In this document: positions 8,572 to 17,031 of the stretch, in pieces | How positions within the stretch are numbered: the stretch's first letter is position 1 | Layout: every line of letters starts with the position of its first letter | Assembly (NCBI GenBank): GCA_965207345.1 | Contig: OZ242280.1 | Location: 868,001-932,000, forward strand | Length of the DNA: 64,000 bases | Direction of reading: 5' to 3' | DNA from: G965207345 sp965207345 | GTDB taxonomy: Bacteria > Pseudomonadota > Gammaproteobacteria > PS1 > Pseudothioglobaceae | Translations under genes and position numbers: made by a program | The notes under the pieces: generated by a model | What the model was told of the DNA's origin: nothing | The model's input: only the letters and a program-made list of their open reading frames with translations | The model's database searches: none

Positions 8572-9197
8572 GCGCGGAATTCCTTTTCTAAATTAGACAA
8601 ACTACGTTTGAAACTTTTTCTATTAAATAAGCGCTGTGCATAATTATTAATAGATCTTGCACTGTCAGGAAGTTCAACATTCATTTTATCCAATCGCCAA
8701 AGCAGTGCTGACATGCAAATATCTAGAATTGTTAGCGTATCACTCTTAAAGTAGGGCTGATAAGCAAATAATGGCACCAAATCAAGTAAATAATTCGTCA
8801 GTGTTTTTCTAGCAAGCATCCCATCTTTTTTATTGTTTGAGTTTAAAATTCTTTCTGCTAAGTCAAATAGCGAATTTTTACAACGCGTAAAACGAAATAG
8901 TAGCAAACGTTTCTGAGCACGCTCAATTGGGTCAACTGGCATTAGTGGTGGAAACGGAAAACGTTCGTCTAAATATTCAGCAATTACTGAAAAATCATAG
9001 AGCACCATTTCTCTATCAAATAAAGTAGGTAGCATTTGATGCGGATTGAGGTCAAGAATTTCTTCTGGTAATTCATTAATGCCCACATGATGCTTATTTG
9101 CCTGAATATCCTTCTCTGACATAATAAAGCGCACACAGTGGCAGATAATACCAGTCGGAGAGGAATAGAGTGTTGTTGTATTTAGTTTAGATAACAT
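8568..9197 (-). CDS. sspA: Stringent starvation protein A (GST-fold RNA polymerase-associated protein)
   Basis: A 209-residue glutathione-S-transferase-like protein. SspA proteins bind RNA polymerase and adjust transcription in starvation and stationary phase; they lack GST activity. The thioredoxin-like N-terminal half contains NPHQMLPTLFDREMVLYDFSVIAEYLDERFPFPPLMP, and the helical C-terminal half contains TILDICMSALLWRL. The stretch PFPPLMPVDP matches the surface patch conserved in SspA proteins. It lies directly downstream of petABC on the same strand, the common gammaproteobacterial order, but has its own promoter-like sequence at 9242-9270. It overlaps sspB by four bases. Confidence 0.93.
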   Translation of the reverse strand: MLSKLNTTTLYSSPTGIICHCVRFIMSEKDIQANKHHVGINELPEEILDLNPHQMLPTLFDREMVLYDFSVIAEYLDERFPFPPLMPVDPIERAQKRLLLFRFTRCKNSLFDLAERILNSNNKKDGMLARKTLTNYLLDLVPLFAYQPYFKSDTLTILDICMSALLWRLDKMNVELPDSARSINNYAQRLFNRKSFKRSLSNLEKEFRA

Positions 9198-9241
9198 AAT
9201 ATTTCTTAGTTTTAAAACCGCAATAATAAATGACGTGAGAA

Positions 9242-9270
9242 CTTATCCACGCATAACTGAGTAATGTCAA
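9242..9270 (-). promoter_or_regulatory. Sigma-70-type promoter for sspAB
   Basis: Read on the minus strand there is a perfect TTGACA (9265-9270), a 17-base spacer and GATAAG (9242-9247, four of six matches to TATAAT). Transcription would begin about 40 bases upstream of the sspA ATG. This allows sspAB to be expressed apart from petABC. Confidence 0.5.
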
Positions 9271-9289
9271 TTTTTCATACTATAGTTTG

Positions 9290-9976
9290 TTATTTTTTAA
9301 TACGCCATTTTCCATATTTTACATCCTTCCAATATTCTTTTTTAAGCAGATAGGAAAGGATAAGTAACACAAATAAAAAAGCAATTACTTTAAAACCAAT
9401 GTCATAACGTTTAAGCTGTGCTGGTTCGCTTACATAGTTTAGAAAATTAGTAATATCTCTTGTTGCATCCTCAAATGCATCAGGCGTTAATTTATTTTTT
9501 ATTTGCACCAAAACATCTGGCATAGCAGCATTTTTAAGCACACGATTATTCACGCCAAAAGGGCGCGAAGTATCAGGATAGAAATTATTTAGATAACTGT
9601 AAATCCAATCAACACCCTTGCTTCTTGCTGTAAGCGATAAATCAGGCGGAGTAATGCCAAACCATTTTTCTGATGTTTTTTTGGGCATAGCAACTTTAAT
9701 AGTATCGCCAGGTTTTTGACCAGTAAAAATAAAATCTCTTGTTAGGATGTTTTTGTCAATATGTAAATCTTTCGCCAAACGACTGTAACGCATATATTTT
9801 AATGAATGACAGCCACTACAATAATCCATAAATAATTTTGCACCATTTTTTAGTGAAGTTTGATTATTTGTATTAATATCTACGCGAGAGAGCGCCACAT
9901 CAACTGATGCTAAGCTATGTGTTAAAAAAATTATCAAAAAAATACTAAAAAATATCTTTTTTAAACGCATTATCAT
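9290..9976 (-). CDS. petC: Ubiquinol-cytochrome c reductase cytochrome c1
   Basis: Membrane-anchored c-type cytochrome of the bc1 complex; it takes electrons from the Rieske protein and passes them to a soluble cytochrome c. The 228-residue protein has a signal peptide (about residues 8-24), the haem-binding motif CSGCH (C53, C56, H57), the probable axial methionine in NAAMPDVL, and a C-terminal membrane anchor (about residues 197-214) followed by basic residues. It overlaps petB by four bases (ATGA) and is the last gene of petABC. Confidence 0.95.
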   Translation of the reverse strand: MIMRLKKIFFSIFLIIFLTHSLASVDVALSRVDINTNNQTSLKNGAKLFMDYCSGCHSLKYMRYSRLAKDLHIDKNILTRDFIFTGQKPGDTIKVAMPKKTSEKWFGITPPDLSLTARSKGVDWIYSYLNNFYPDTSRPFGVNNRVLKNAAMPDVLVQIKNKLTPDAFEDATRDITNFLNYVSEPAQLKRYDIGFKVIAFLFVLLILSYLLKKEYWKDVKYGKWRIKK

Positions 9977-11199
9977 TTTGTCAAACGTTCTGGAACAGAT
10001 TTTGGTTTACTAAATTTTTCAGAAGTAAACCAAGGCATTAAAATAAAAAATGCAAAATATAAAACAGTAAAAATTTGTGCCAATAATTGATAGAGTGCTG
10101 TAACAGGACGCATACCTAAATAACCTAAAAATACAAAGCTAATGACAAAAATCATAAGCGCAATTTTAAAAATTAGGCCTCGATAACGAATAGATTTAAC
10201 AGGACTTCTGTCTAGCCAAGGCAGTGCAAATAAAATCAAAAGTGAGGAAAACATAGCAAACACACCAGGAAATTGAGAATTAAATATTGGTGGCACTGCC
10301 CTTAATACTGAGTAAAAGGGTGTAAGATACCAGAGTGGTGCGATGTGTTCGGGTGTTTGTAATGGATTTGCTTCCACAAAATTAGTATATTCTAAAAAAT
10401 AGCCGTATAAAGTGGGTGCAAAGAATACGACAGCCGAGAATAAAATAAGAAAAACAACAACACCCACAATGTCTTTTACACTGTAATAAGGATGAAATGG
10501 AATACCATCTTTTGGAATACCGCGGTTATCTTTATTTGCCTTAATTTCAATACCATCTGGATTATTGGAGCCAACCTGGTGCAAGGCAACAATATGTAGA
10601 AAAACCAGCAACACTAGTAGTAGTGGTAGTGCGACAACATGTAGAGCAAAAAAACGATTAAGTGTGGCGTCTCCTAGTGCATAATCTCCTAGGATAAACA
10701 GTAGTAAATCTTCGCCAATAAAGGGAATAGAAGCAAACAAATTAATAATAACAGCAGCACCCCAGTAAGACATTTGCCCCCAAGGCAGAACGTAGCCCAT
10801 AAATGCCTCTGCCATTAGGACGATATAAATAATCATACCAAAAATCCAAGTCAGCTCCCTAGGTGATTTATGCGAACCATACAATAAGCCACGATACATA
10901 TGTAAATAAATAATCAAGAAAAAAGCCGAAGAACCAGTAGAATGAACATAGCGCATAAACCAACCCCAATTGACATCACGCATAATATATTCAATAGAAG
11001 CAAAAGCCTCTTCTGCGTCTGGTTTATAGTGCATGGCTAAAAAAATTCCAGATACGATTTGAATAACAAGCATTAGTATTGCAAGCGAACCAAAAAAATA
11101 CCAAAAATTAAAATTCCTCGGTGCGTAGTATTCTGCTAGATGTTCATTCCAAACTTTAGTCAGTGGAAATCGTTTATCAATCCAACTTTGATTATTCAT
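9973..11199 (-). CDS. petB: Ubiquinol-cytochrome c reductase cytochrome b
   Basis: Eight-segment membrane subunit of the bc1 complex that holds haems bL and bH and forms the Qo and Qi quinone sites. The 408-residue protein shows the N-terminal haem histidines in the regions AMHYKPDAEEAF, RYVHSTGSSAFF and IYLHMYRGLLYG, and the second-helix pair in FFALHVVALPLLLVLLVFLH. GYVLPWGQMSYW marks the Qo region. The Qo loop that is usually PEWY reads PLWYLTPFY, so the glutamate is replaced by leucine; other beta- and gammaproteobacteria also vary here (for example PVWY). It lies between petA and petC with 10-base and -4-base spacing. Confidence 0.96.
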   Translation of the reverse strand: MNNQSWIDKRFPLTKVWNEHLAEYYAPRNFNFWYFFGSLAILMLVIQIVSGIFLAMHYKPDAEEAFASIEYIMRDVNWGWFMRYVHSTGSSAFFLIIYLHMYRGLLYGSHKSPRELTWIFGMIIYIVLMAEAFMGYVLPWGQMSYWGAAVIINLFASIPFIGEDLLLFILGDYALGDATLNRFFALHVVALPLLLVLLVFLHIVALHQVGSNNPDGIEIKANKDNRGIPKDGIPFHPYYSVKDIVGVVVFLILFSAVVFFAPTLYGYFLEYTNFVEANPLQTPEHIAPLWYLTPFYSVLRAVPPIFNSQFPGVFAMFSSLLILFALPWLDRSPVKSIRYRGLIFKIALMIFVISFVFLGYLGMRPVTALYQLLAQIFTVLYFAFFILMPWFTSEKFSKPKSVPERLTK

Positions 11200-11209
11200 A
11201 ATCTTTTCT

Positions 11210-11803
11210 CTACGCGCTTAAGTTACTACCAATGCGGATGAGGTTATCAGAGAGAAAGCTATAAGGTGGTATAACTAAATTGGTCGGCGCAGGTACACCT
11301 TTATAAACGCGACCTGCTAAATCAAATCTTGAGCCATGACATGGACAATAGAAACCACCCTTCCACTTTTTGCCTAAATCAGCTGGTGCAACTTCTGGAC
11401 GATAAGTTGGTGAGCAACCTAAATGCGTGCAAATACCAATTATAACGCCTATTTCAGGTCTAATAGAACGCGTTACATTTTTGGTATAACTTGGTTGTTG
11501 TGAGCTAACATTACTTTTTGGGTCAGCCAATTGACTTTCAAGCGTTGTTAAATTTTTAATCCCTTCTTTGTCTCTGCGAAAAATCCAAACAGGTTTCTTA
11601 CGCCACAACATACGTATCAATTGCCCAATTTCTAATCTTGATATATCCACCTCAACAGGCCCGCCTTCTGCTTTTACCTGCTCACTAGGTCCTAGCATAG
11701 CTATAAAAGGCACAACAGAAAAAGCAGCACCAGCCAAACCTACAACGCTTGTGGCAACGGTCAGAAAACGCCGTCTCTTAAAATCTATCTGATATTCAGA
11801 CAT
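11210..11803 (-). CDS. petA: Ubiquinol-cytochrome c reductase Rieske iron-sulfur subunit
   Basis: Rieske [2Fe-2S] protein of the bc1 complex. The two cluster-binding boxes are CTHLGC and CPCHGS, with two Cys and two His ligands plus the disulfide cysteines. The N terminus MSEYQIDFKRRRFLTVAT has a twin-arginine-type signal followed by a hydrophobic helix, so the folded protein is probably exported by Tat and stays anchored. I place the start at the ATG at 11803 (197 residues). A TTG seven codons upstream lies inside the probable -10 element at 11824-11829 and cannot be in the transcript. It is first in petABC. Confidence 0.95.
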   Translation of the reverse strand: MSEYQIDFKRRRFLTVATSVVGLAGAAFSVVPFIAMLGPSEQVKAEGGPVEVDISRLEIGQLIRMLWRKKPVWIFRRDKEGIKNLTTLESQLADPKSNVSSQQPSYTKNVTRSIRPEIGVIIGICTHLGCSPTYRPEVAPADLGKKWKGGFYCPCHGSRFDLAGRVYKGVPAPTNLVIPPYSFLSDNLIRIGSNLSA

Positions 11804-11823
11804 AAAAAATGAATAAAGGGGCA

Positions 11824-11832
11824 ATTATAGCA
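11824..11832 (-). promoter_or_regulatory. Extended -10 promoter of petABC
   Basis: On the minus strand the sequence TGCTATAAT (11832 to 11824) is a perfect TATAAT preceded by the TGn of an extended -10 promoter. The distance to the petA ATG (21 bases) allows a short leader of about 14 bases. A TTTACA lies further upstream (11850-11855) but with a 20-base spacer, so the extended -10 probably matters more. Confidence 0.55.
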
Positions 11833-11974
11833 TATTTTATTTTACACTTTGTAAAAAATGTAATGTGTTAAGGGTTATTAGTATTTATTATTTTATGTTT
11901 AACAGCGCCCAAAACTGTTTTATCAAACTATTTTTTTGTTAATTGATAATTTTTTTTTGACGTCAAAATAATCA

Positions 11975-12620
11975 GAGGCCCTTACACAACTCACCACTTT
12001 TCACCTCAATTCCTGTTTTTGATTTTTCTTAAAGTATTCCCAAAAAGTTCTATATTCTCCTAAACCTGCTTGTTTATTTTACTTCTTCACATTATTTCTT
12101 ATCCCTTCTAGGTATTTTGAATACAATAACCCTTATGTTGTTGCATTTGTTTAAAAATCATCATACCTGTTTTAAAATTATGACTAATGGCAATCAGTTG
12201 TATTCGGGTTTTGTTTCTCTTTAACCCTAAGTATCTCGCCCTAACTAAGCTGTGATGTTGTTTTAATAATCCAAAGGTTTGCTCAACAACATAACAGATC
12301 TTTGAGCATTGTTTATTCTGTTTCTTTTGTTGCTTGGTTAACCGGTTTATTTCTATAAGCACGGTGTATAATTTGATTAGACTATTACAAAGGCTTTATC
12401 ACTTAAGTTATGTAGTTTTGATAAAGTCTATTCTACTTATTGCCAGTTAATAATGTTATGGATATCATTTATTCAGATAAGGATTATGTTGAATAACAAG
12501 TGTATCTGCCAGTGGTTGTTGTTGGGTTTGTTATCCAAGACATTTGAAGTTTTTTGTGGCTAGTTAGATAGTGTTTTATTTTACTAGATAGGGTTTTTAG
12601 TGGGGTTGTGCAAAGGTCTC
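11975..12620 (-). mobile_element. Internally deleted IS5-family insertion element with both terminal inverted repeats
   Basis: Two imperfect terminal inverted repeats bracket the region: GAGGCCCTTACACAAC at 11975-11990 and, on the other strand, GAGACCTTTGCACAAC ending at 12620 (13 of 16 bases match). GAGACCTTTGCA is a type of end I associate with IS5-family elements. Between them lies the C-terminal end of an IS5/DDE transposase on the minus strand (12108-12402). The element is only 646 bp, short for a full IS5-type element, and the transposase N-terminal region is not readable as protein. No clear target-site duplication is visible beside the repeats. The rest of the interval holds no other gene. 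Confidence 0.65.
12108..12362 (-). pseudogene. IS5-family transposase, C-terminal remnant
   Basis: The 84-codon open stretch contains KICYVVEQTFGLLKQHH followed by RARYLGLKRN and a helix ending ISHNFKTG. This is the end of the DDE domain of IS5-type transposases, where the glutamate of VEQTFG is the last catalytic acid. The frame is closed by a stop about 45 bases upstream of the apparent GTG start, and the aspartate-bearing part of the active site is absent. It cannot make an active transposase and lies inside the inverted repeats of the deleted element. Confidence 0.75.
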
Positions 12621-12631
12621 AATATACAAAA

Positions 12632-12937
12632 CTATTTGCCCAGTTTTATTTTAATGCGTGTGACATGTTTGCCAGGGGCAACTCTTATCAAAGCATCTAA
12701 AATCAGAGCTTGTTGTTGGTTTGCGCGAAAGGCGATACTTGGTGCTTGGCAAATAAAAATGGCGCACTCATTTTCAAGGCGTGCTAACCATATTTTTTTT
12801 TTAAAAGGTGCAGGTAATATATCTTTGAGCGTATCATTTATACCAGATATTTGCTCTGCTTTTTGCATCATCGACTTTAATGCACAGCAGTAAGATGATT
12901 TAGAATCTGTAAAATAGTTAATTGTTGTAGGTTCCAT
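12632..12937 (-). CDS. DUF721 / DciA-like protein
   Basis: A small basic protein of 101 residues if it starts at the ATG at 12937; a TTG at 12961 would add eight. The segment QQALILDALIRVAPGKHVTRIKI with the preceding WLARLENECAIFICQAPSIAFRANQ resembles the KH-like DUF721 domain of DciA, the ancestral bacterial helicase operator that helps load DnaB. In many gammaproteobacteria this gene stands divergently beside secA, as here (59 bases to the secA start). Assignment rests on this weak similarity plus position, so it is moderate. If correct, it acts in replication initiation. Confidence 0.6.
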   Translation of the reverse strand: MEPTTINYFTDSKSSYCCALKSMMQKAEQISGINDTLKDILPAPFKKKIWLARLENECAIFICQAPSIAFRANQQQALILDALIRVAPGKHVTRIKIKLGK

Positions 12938-12995
12938 TGTTATAAAAATAAGTATTTGCAATTAAAAATGCACAAGGATAGATACATTTAGACAG

Positions 12996-15707
12996 ATGGG
13001 TATTATAAGCAAAATTTTTACCACTGTGATTGGTTCTCGTAATGAACGTTTATTAAAAGCATTACAAAAAACTCTTGAGCAAATAAATAATTACGAAACT
13101 GTGTTTAAAAATTTAAGCGATAAAGCGCTTAAAGAAAAAACAGCTACCTTAAAAAATACCTTAATGCAAGGCGCATCTTTAGATACTATTTTGCCTGAAT
13201 CTTTTGCACTGATAAGAGAAGCAAGTATACGCGTATTAGCACTTCGCCACTACGATGTGCAACTACTAGGTGGTATTGTGCTTCATCAGGGGAAAATTGC
13301 TGAAATGGCAACAGGAGAAGGTAAAACTCTTGTTGCAACGTTGCCTGCTTATCTAAATGCATTAAGTGGTGAGAGTGTCCATATCGTAACAGTTAATGAT
13401 TATCTAGCTAAGCGAGATGCTCAGTGGATGGGCAGAGTTTTTGAGTTTCTGGATTTATCTGTGGGCGTGGTTTGCTCAGATATGTCGCCAGAGGACAGAG
13501 AAAATGCTTATAGAGCTGATATTGTTTATGCCACGAATAATGAGTTAGGCTTTGATTATCTCAGAGATAATATGGCGTTTTCTCATGCACATCAAGTACA
13601 GAGAAAACTGAATTTTGCTATCGTTGATGAAGTAGATTCTATTTTAATTGATGAAGCAAGAACACCGCTTATCATTTCGGGTCCCTCTGATGATTATTCT
13701 GATGTTTATCAAAATATTAACCATTTTATTACTGAATTTAGTCAGCAAAAAGAATCGGGCAAAGGGAGTGATATTGTTGTGGAGGTAGAAGGTGATTACA
13801 CTCTAGAAGAAAAGAATAAGCAAGTATTACTTACCGAGCGCGGTCATAGCAAAGCAGAATCTTTGCTCAAAAAGGCAAAGCTACTTCCCGAGGGTGCAAG
13901 CCTTTACGATGCAAATCATATTCTACTCATGCAGCATCTAAATGCAGCACTTAAGGCGCATGTCTTGTATCAAAAAAATGTTGATTATATTGTTCAAGAT
14001 GATGAAATTACTATTATTGATGAATTTACTGGTAGAAAAATGCTTGGACGTCGTTGGTCAGAGGGGTTACATCAAGCAGTAGAAGCAAAAGAAAAAGTCA
14101 GCATTAAAAAAGAAAATCAAACCCTGGCATCCATTACTTTTCAAAATTATTTTCGCCTCTATGCTAAATTAGCAGGAATGACAGGTACCGCAGAAACAGA
14201 AGCCCATGAATTGCAAAGTATTTATAGTTTAGAAGTGGTGGTTATTCCACCGAATAAAGTTTCTAAAAGAAAAGATATGTCTGATATGATTTATCTTACT
14301 GCTGTCGAAAAATACGACGCCATTATTTTAGATATTAAAGATTGTGTGGTAAGAGAGCAGCCCGTACTAGTTGGCACAGGCAGTATTGAAAGCTCAGAGC
14401 TTATTTCAAAAATACTCACTAAAACGCGTATTAATCACGAAGTATTAAATGCAAAACAACATGAAAGAGAAGCGCAAATTGTTGCAAATGCGGGATGTTT
14501 GAGTGCGGTTACTATTGCAACCAATATGGCAGGACGCGGTACTGATATTGTGCTCGGAGGGAAAATTATACAAGAGATGAGCGAGGAAGAACAAGCAAAA
14601 TGGCAAGTGCATCACGATAAGGTATTAGCTGCTGGCGGACTGCATATTATCGGCACAGAACGTAGTGAATCAAGGCGCGTTGATAACCAATTGCGCGGTC
14701 GTGCAGCACGCCAAGGTGATATAGGTTCAACACGTTTTTATTTATCACTAGAAGATAATTTGATGCGTATTTTTGCCTCAGAACGCGTGGCATCCTTGAT
14801 GTCTAAACTTGGTATGGAAAAAGGCGAGGCAATAGAACATACTATGGTTAATCGTGCTATTGAAAATGCACAGAAAAAGGTAGAAGGGCATAATTTTGAT
14901 GCACGCAAACAACTCCTAGAATATGATGATGTTGCTAATGAGCAGCGCAGTATTATTTATCAAAGACGAAATGAATTGCTTGGTCAAACCAATTTGAAAG
15001 ATAATTTAACCGCTATATCTAAAGCAGTATTGAGCGATATTTTTTATGGATATATTAATACCGATATGCCTGAGAATAATTGGGATGCAAAGGGACTCCG
15101 CCAAATACTAAAATCAGATTTCTCTTTAGATATAGAAATAGAAAGCCTGCTAGTTAAAGGAATGACAGCAGATGCATTACTAGAGCATATTCTAGCAACC
15201 TCAACACATCTTTTTGCCGAAAAAGAGCGTGTAGTCGGCAGTGATGCTATACACAGCTTTGGAAAGGCTGTTATGCTACAAACACTTGATCATTTTTGGA
15301 AAGAGCATCTAGGAGCAATGGATTATTTGCGTCAAAGTATTGGTTTAAGAGGATATGCACAAAAAAATCCTGTGCAAGAATATAAGAGTGATTCTTTTAC
15401 AATGTTTAAAGACTTACTGCATAATATTAACGTTGAAGTGGTAAAAATTTTATTTAGCGTGCACATCAGTGATAAACAAACTGAGGTCGCACAGGTACAA
15501 ACAGCTGATATGAGAGGAATAACTTATGAGCATGCACAGGTTGATAGCTTGGACTCTGGAGCAAAAAATCAGCAAATTAACCAAAAAACCAGCCAAAGAA
15601 CCAAACATAAACCATTTGTACGTCCACGCCATAAGATTGGACGTAATGAAATTTGTGATTGCGGTTCAGGTAAGAAATTTAAACATTGTCATGGTAGAAA
15701 GTATTAA
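12996..15707 (+). CDS. secA: Preprotein translocase ATPase SecA
   Basis: Motor ATPase that drives unfolded preproteins through SecYEG. The 903-residue protein is the normal length. It shows the Walker A motif GEGKT (residues 107-111), the DEAD-type Walker B box DEVD (from D211), TITFQNYFRLYAKLAGMTGTA, the helicase motif TNMAGRGTDI, and the C-terminal zinc-binding SEC-C motif CDCGSGKKFKHCHG (C887, C889, C898, H899), which binds SecB and phospholipid. Two-helix finger and scaffold regions are present (YDDVANEQR, GLRGYAQKNPVQEYK). The gene stands alone after the divergent DUF721 gene; anmK starts 44 bases downstream and may be cotranscribed. Confidence 0.98.
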   Translation: MGIISKIFTTVIGSRNERLLKALQKTLEQINNYETVFKNLSDKALKEKTATLKNTLMQGASLDTILPESFALIREASIRVLALRHYDVQLLGGIVLHQGKIAEMATGEGKTLVATLPAYLNALSGESVHIVTVNDYLAKRDAQWMGRVFEFLDLSVGVVCSDMSPEDRENAYRADIVYATNNELGFDYLRDNMAFSHAHQVQRKLNFAIVDEVDSILIDEARTPLIISGPSDDYSDVYQNINHFITEFSQQKESGKGSDIVVEVEGDYTLEEKNKQVLLTERGHSKAESLLKKAKLLPEGASLYDANHILLMQHLNAALKAHVLYQKNVDYIVQDDEITIIDEFTGRKMLGRRWSEGLHQAVEAKEKVSIKKENQTLASITFQNYFRLYAKLAGMTGTAETEAHELQSIYSLEVVVIPPNKVSKRKDMSDMIYLTAVEKYDAIILDIKDCVVREQPVLVGTGSIESSELISKILTKTRINHEVLNAKQHEREAQIVANAGCLSAVTIATNMAGRGTDIVLGGKIIQEMSEEEQAKWQVHHDKVLAAGGLHIIGTERSESRRVDNQLRGRAARQGDIGSTRFYLSLEDNLMRIFASERVASLMSKLGMEKGEAIEHTMVNRAIENAQKKVEGHNFDARKQLLEYDDVANEQRSIIYQRRNELLGQTNLKDNLTAISKAVLSDIFYGYINTDMPENNWDAKGLRQILKSDFSLDIEIESLLVKGMTADALLEHILATSTHLFAEKERVVGSDAIHSFGKAVMLQTLDHFWKEHLGAMDYLRQSIGLRGYAQKNPVQEYKSDSFTMFKDLLHNINVEVVKILFSVHISDKQTEVAQVQTADMRGITYEHAQVDSLDSGAKNQQINQKTSQRTKHKPFVRPRHKIGRNEICDCGSGKKFKHCHGRKY

Positions 15708-15750
15708 TACAACTAGCACTAGATGCTATTTTTTATTTTAGGAAATTTTA

Positions 15751-16854
15751 GTGCAATCACCGTATTATTTAGGTCTAATGGCAGGCACAAGTTTTGATGG
15801 TATAGATGCAGCACTTATTGATAAACATAATACTTTAGTAGCGCGTTATTATAAGGCTTACGATAAAAAAATAAAAAGCGATATAAAGCATTTAATTACT
15901 CACCCGCACAGCCTTTATGAATTCGGTGCCTTAGATACAGCTTTGGGTGTATTATTTGCTGAAACAGCCAATGCGCTTATTAAAAAATCAGCTGTGCAAA
16001 AAAAAAATATTATCGCTATTGGCTCTCACGGGCAGACCATTTATCATGCACCCAAACGCTATAGTTTACAAATTGCTCATCCAGCAATCATTTGTGAGAA
16101 AACGCGCATTACAGTTGTTTCTAACTTTCGTATGAGTGATATTGCTGCAGGTGGTGAAGGCGCGCCACTTACACCCTATTACCACCAGCATCTTTTAGCT
16201 ACTCAAGATGGAATTATCATTAACCTAGGTGGTATTGCTAATGTTACTATAAAGAAAAATAACATATTAATAGGTTTTGATGCAGGCCCTGCTAATACAT
16301 TATTAGATGCTTGGATTAAAAACCATAAGGGCTTAGACTTTGATAAAAATGGTAGTTGGGCAGCACTGGGAAGAGTAAATAAGACATTGCTTGATATTTT
16401 ACTAAACGATACTTATTTTAAAAAGGAACCACCTAAAAGTACAGGTTTTGAATATTTTAATCTAACTTGGTTAAATCATTATTTACGTAAACATTTGGTG
16501 TGTGAATCTCCAGAAAATATTCAGGCAACACTGCTTGAATTAAGTGCAAGAACTAGTAGCAATTTTTTACCCTCAGACCTGCCTGTTTATCTCTGTGGTG
16601 GCGGTGTGCATAATACTAAATTGGTTACGCGCATAAAAGTGCTTCTCAAACAAAAATCAAAAAATAGACTTATTGCTACAACAAGTAAAATTGGTATTCC
16701 GCCAGATGATGTGGAGGCTTGTGCTTTTGCATTTTTTGCCAAACAGACACTAAAGCACAAAACCAGCAATTTACCAAACACAACAGGTGCACGCAACGCA
16801 CGCATTTTGGGTGCAATTTATCCTTGCGGACCATTATTTCCTATACAAAAATAG
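15751..16854 (+). CDS. anmK: Anhydro-N-acetylmuramic acid kinase
   Basis: AnmK phosphorylates and opens 1,6-anhydro-N-acetylmuramic acid from recycled peptidoglycan to give MurNAc-6-phosphate. The 367-residue protein has the phosphate-binding motif GLMAGTSFDGIDAALI at the N terminus, IGSHGQTIYHAP, IINLGGIANVT, FDAGPANTLLDAWI and CGGGVHNTKL, all typical of the family. The start is GTG at 15751. A usual partner, an M23/LytM peptidase, is in the same window but distant. The gene ends about 170 bases before the giant surface-protein gene. Confidence 0.95.
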   Translation: MQSPYYLGLMAGTSFDGIDAALIDKHNTLVARYYKAYDKKIKSDIKHLITHPHSLYEFGALDTALGVLFAETANALIKKSAVQKKNIIAIGSHGQTIYHAPKRYSLQIAHPAIICEKTRITVVSNFRMSDIAAGGEGAPLTPYYHQHLLATQDGIIINLGGIANVTIKKNNILIGFDAGPANTLLDAWIKNHKGLDFDKNGSWAALGRVNKTLLDILLNDTYFKKEPPKSTGFEYFNLTWLNHYLRKHLVCESPENIQATLLELSARTSSNFLPSDLPVYLCGGGVHNTKLVTRIKVLLKQKSKNRLIATTSKIGIPPDDVEACAFAFFAKQTLKHKTSNLPNTTGARNARILGAIYPCGPLFPIQK

Positions 16855-16968
16855 CTTTAAAGTCAGGTAGCATTGCATATCTTTTAAAGGTAAATTAGTG
16901 ATATAAAATTTATTAATGCCTTAGAATACCCTTCATAAGTACTTTGTAGTAAGGTATATGTTTTTATG

Positions 16969-16974
16969 TATAAT
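16969..16974 (+). promoter_or_regulatory. Possible -10 element of the giant surface-protein gene
   Basis: A perfect TATAAT lies 57 bases upstream of the probable ATG at 17032. The best -35 candidate is TTGTAG at 16944-16949, with a long 19-base spacer, so the promoter call is tentative. Confidence 0.35.
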
Positions 16975-17031
16975 GGGTGAAATCGCCTATGTTTTAAGTG
17001 GGTTCTTTGATTATTCTGTGAGTTGCTTAGT

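Noticed and set aside
12600..12893. Plus-strand open frame of 97 codons opposite the DUF721 gene
   Set aside because: It overlaps the IS end and the DUF721 gene, and its protein resembles nothing; the minus-strand reading has the DciA-like pattern and the expected position beside secA.
15526..15741. Open frame overlapping the secA 3' end
   Set aside because: It is an out-of-frame shadow of the SecA C-terminal region, which carries the intact SEC-C motif.
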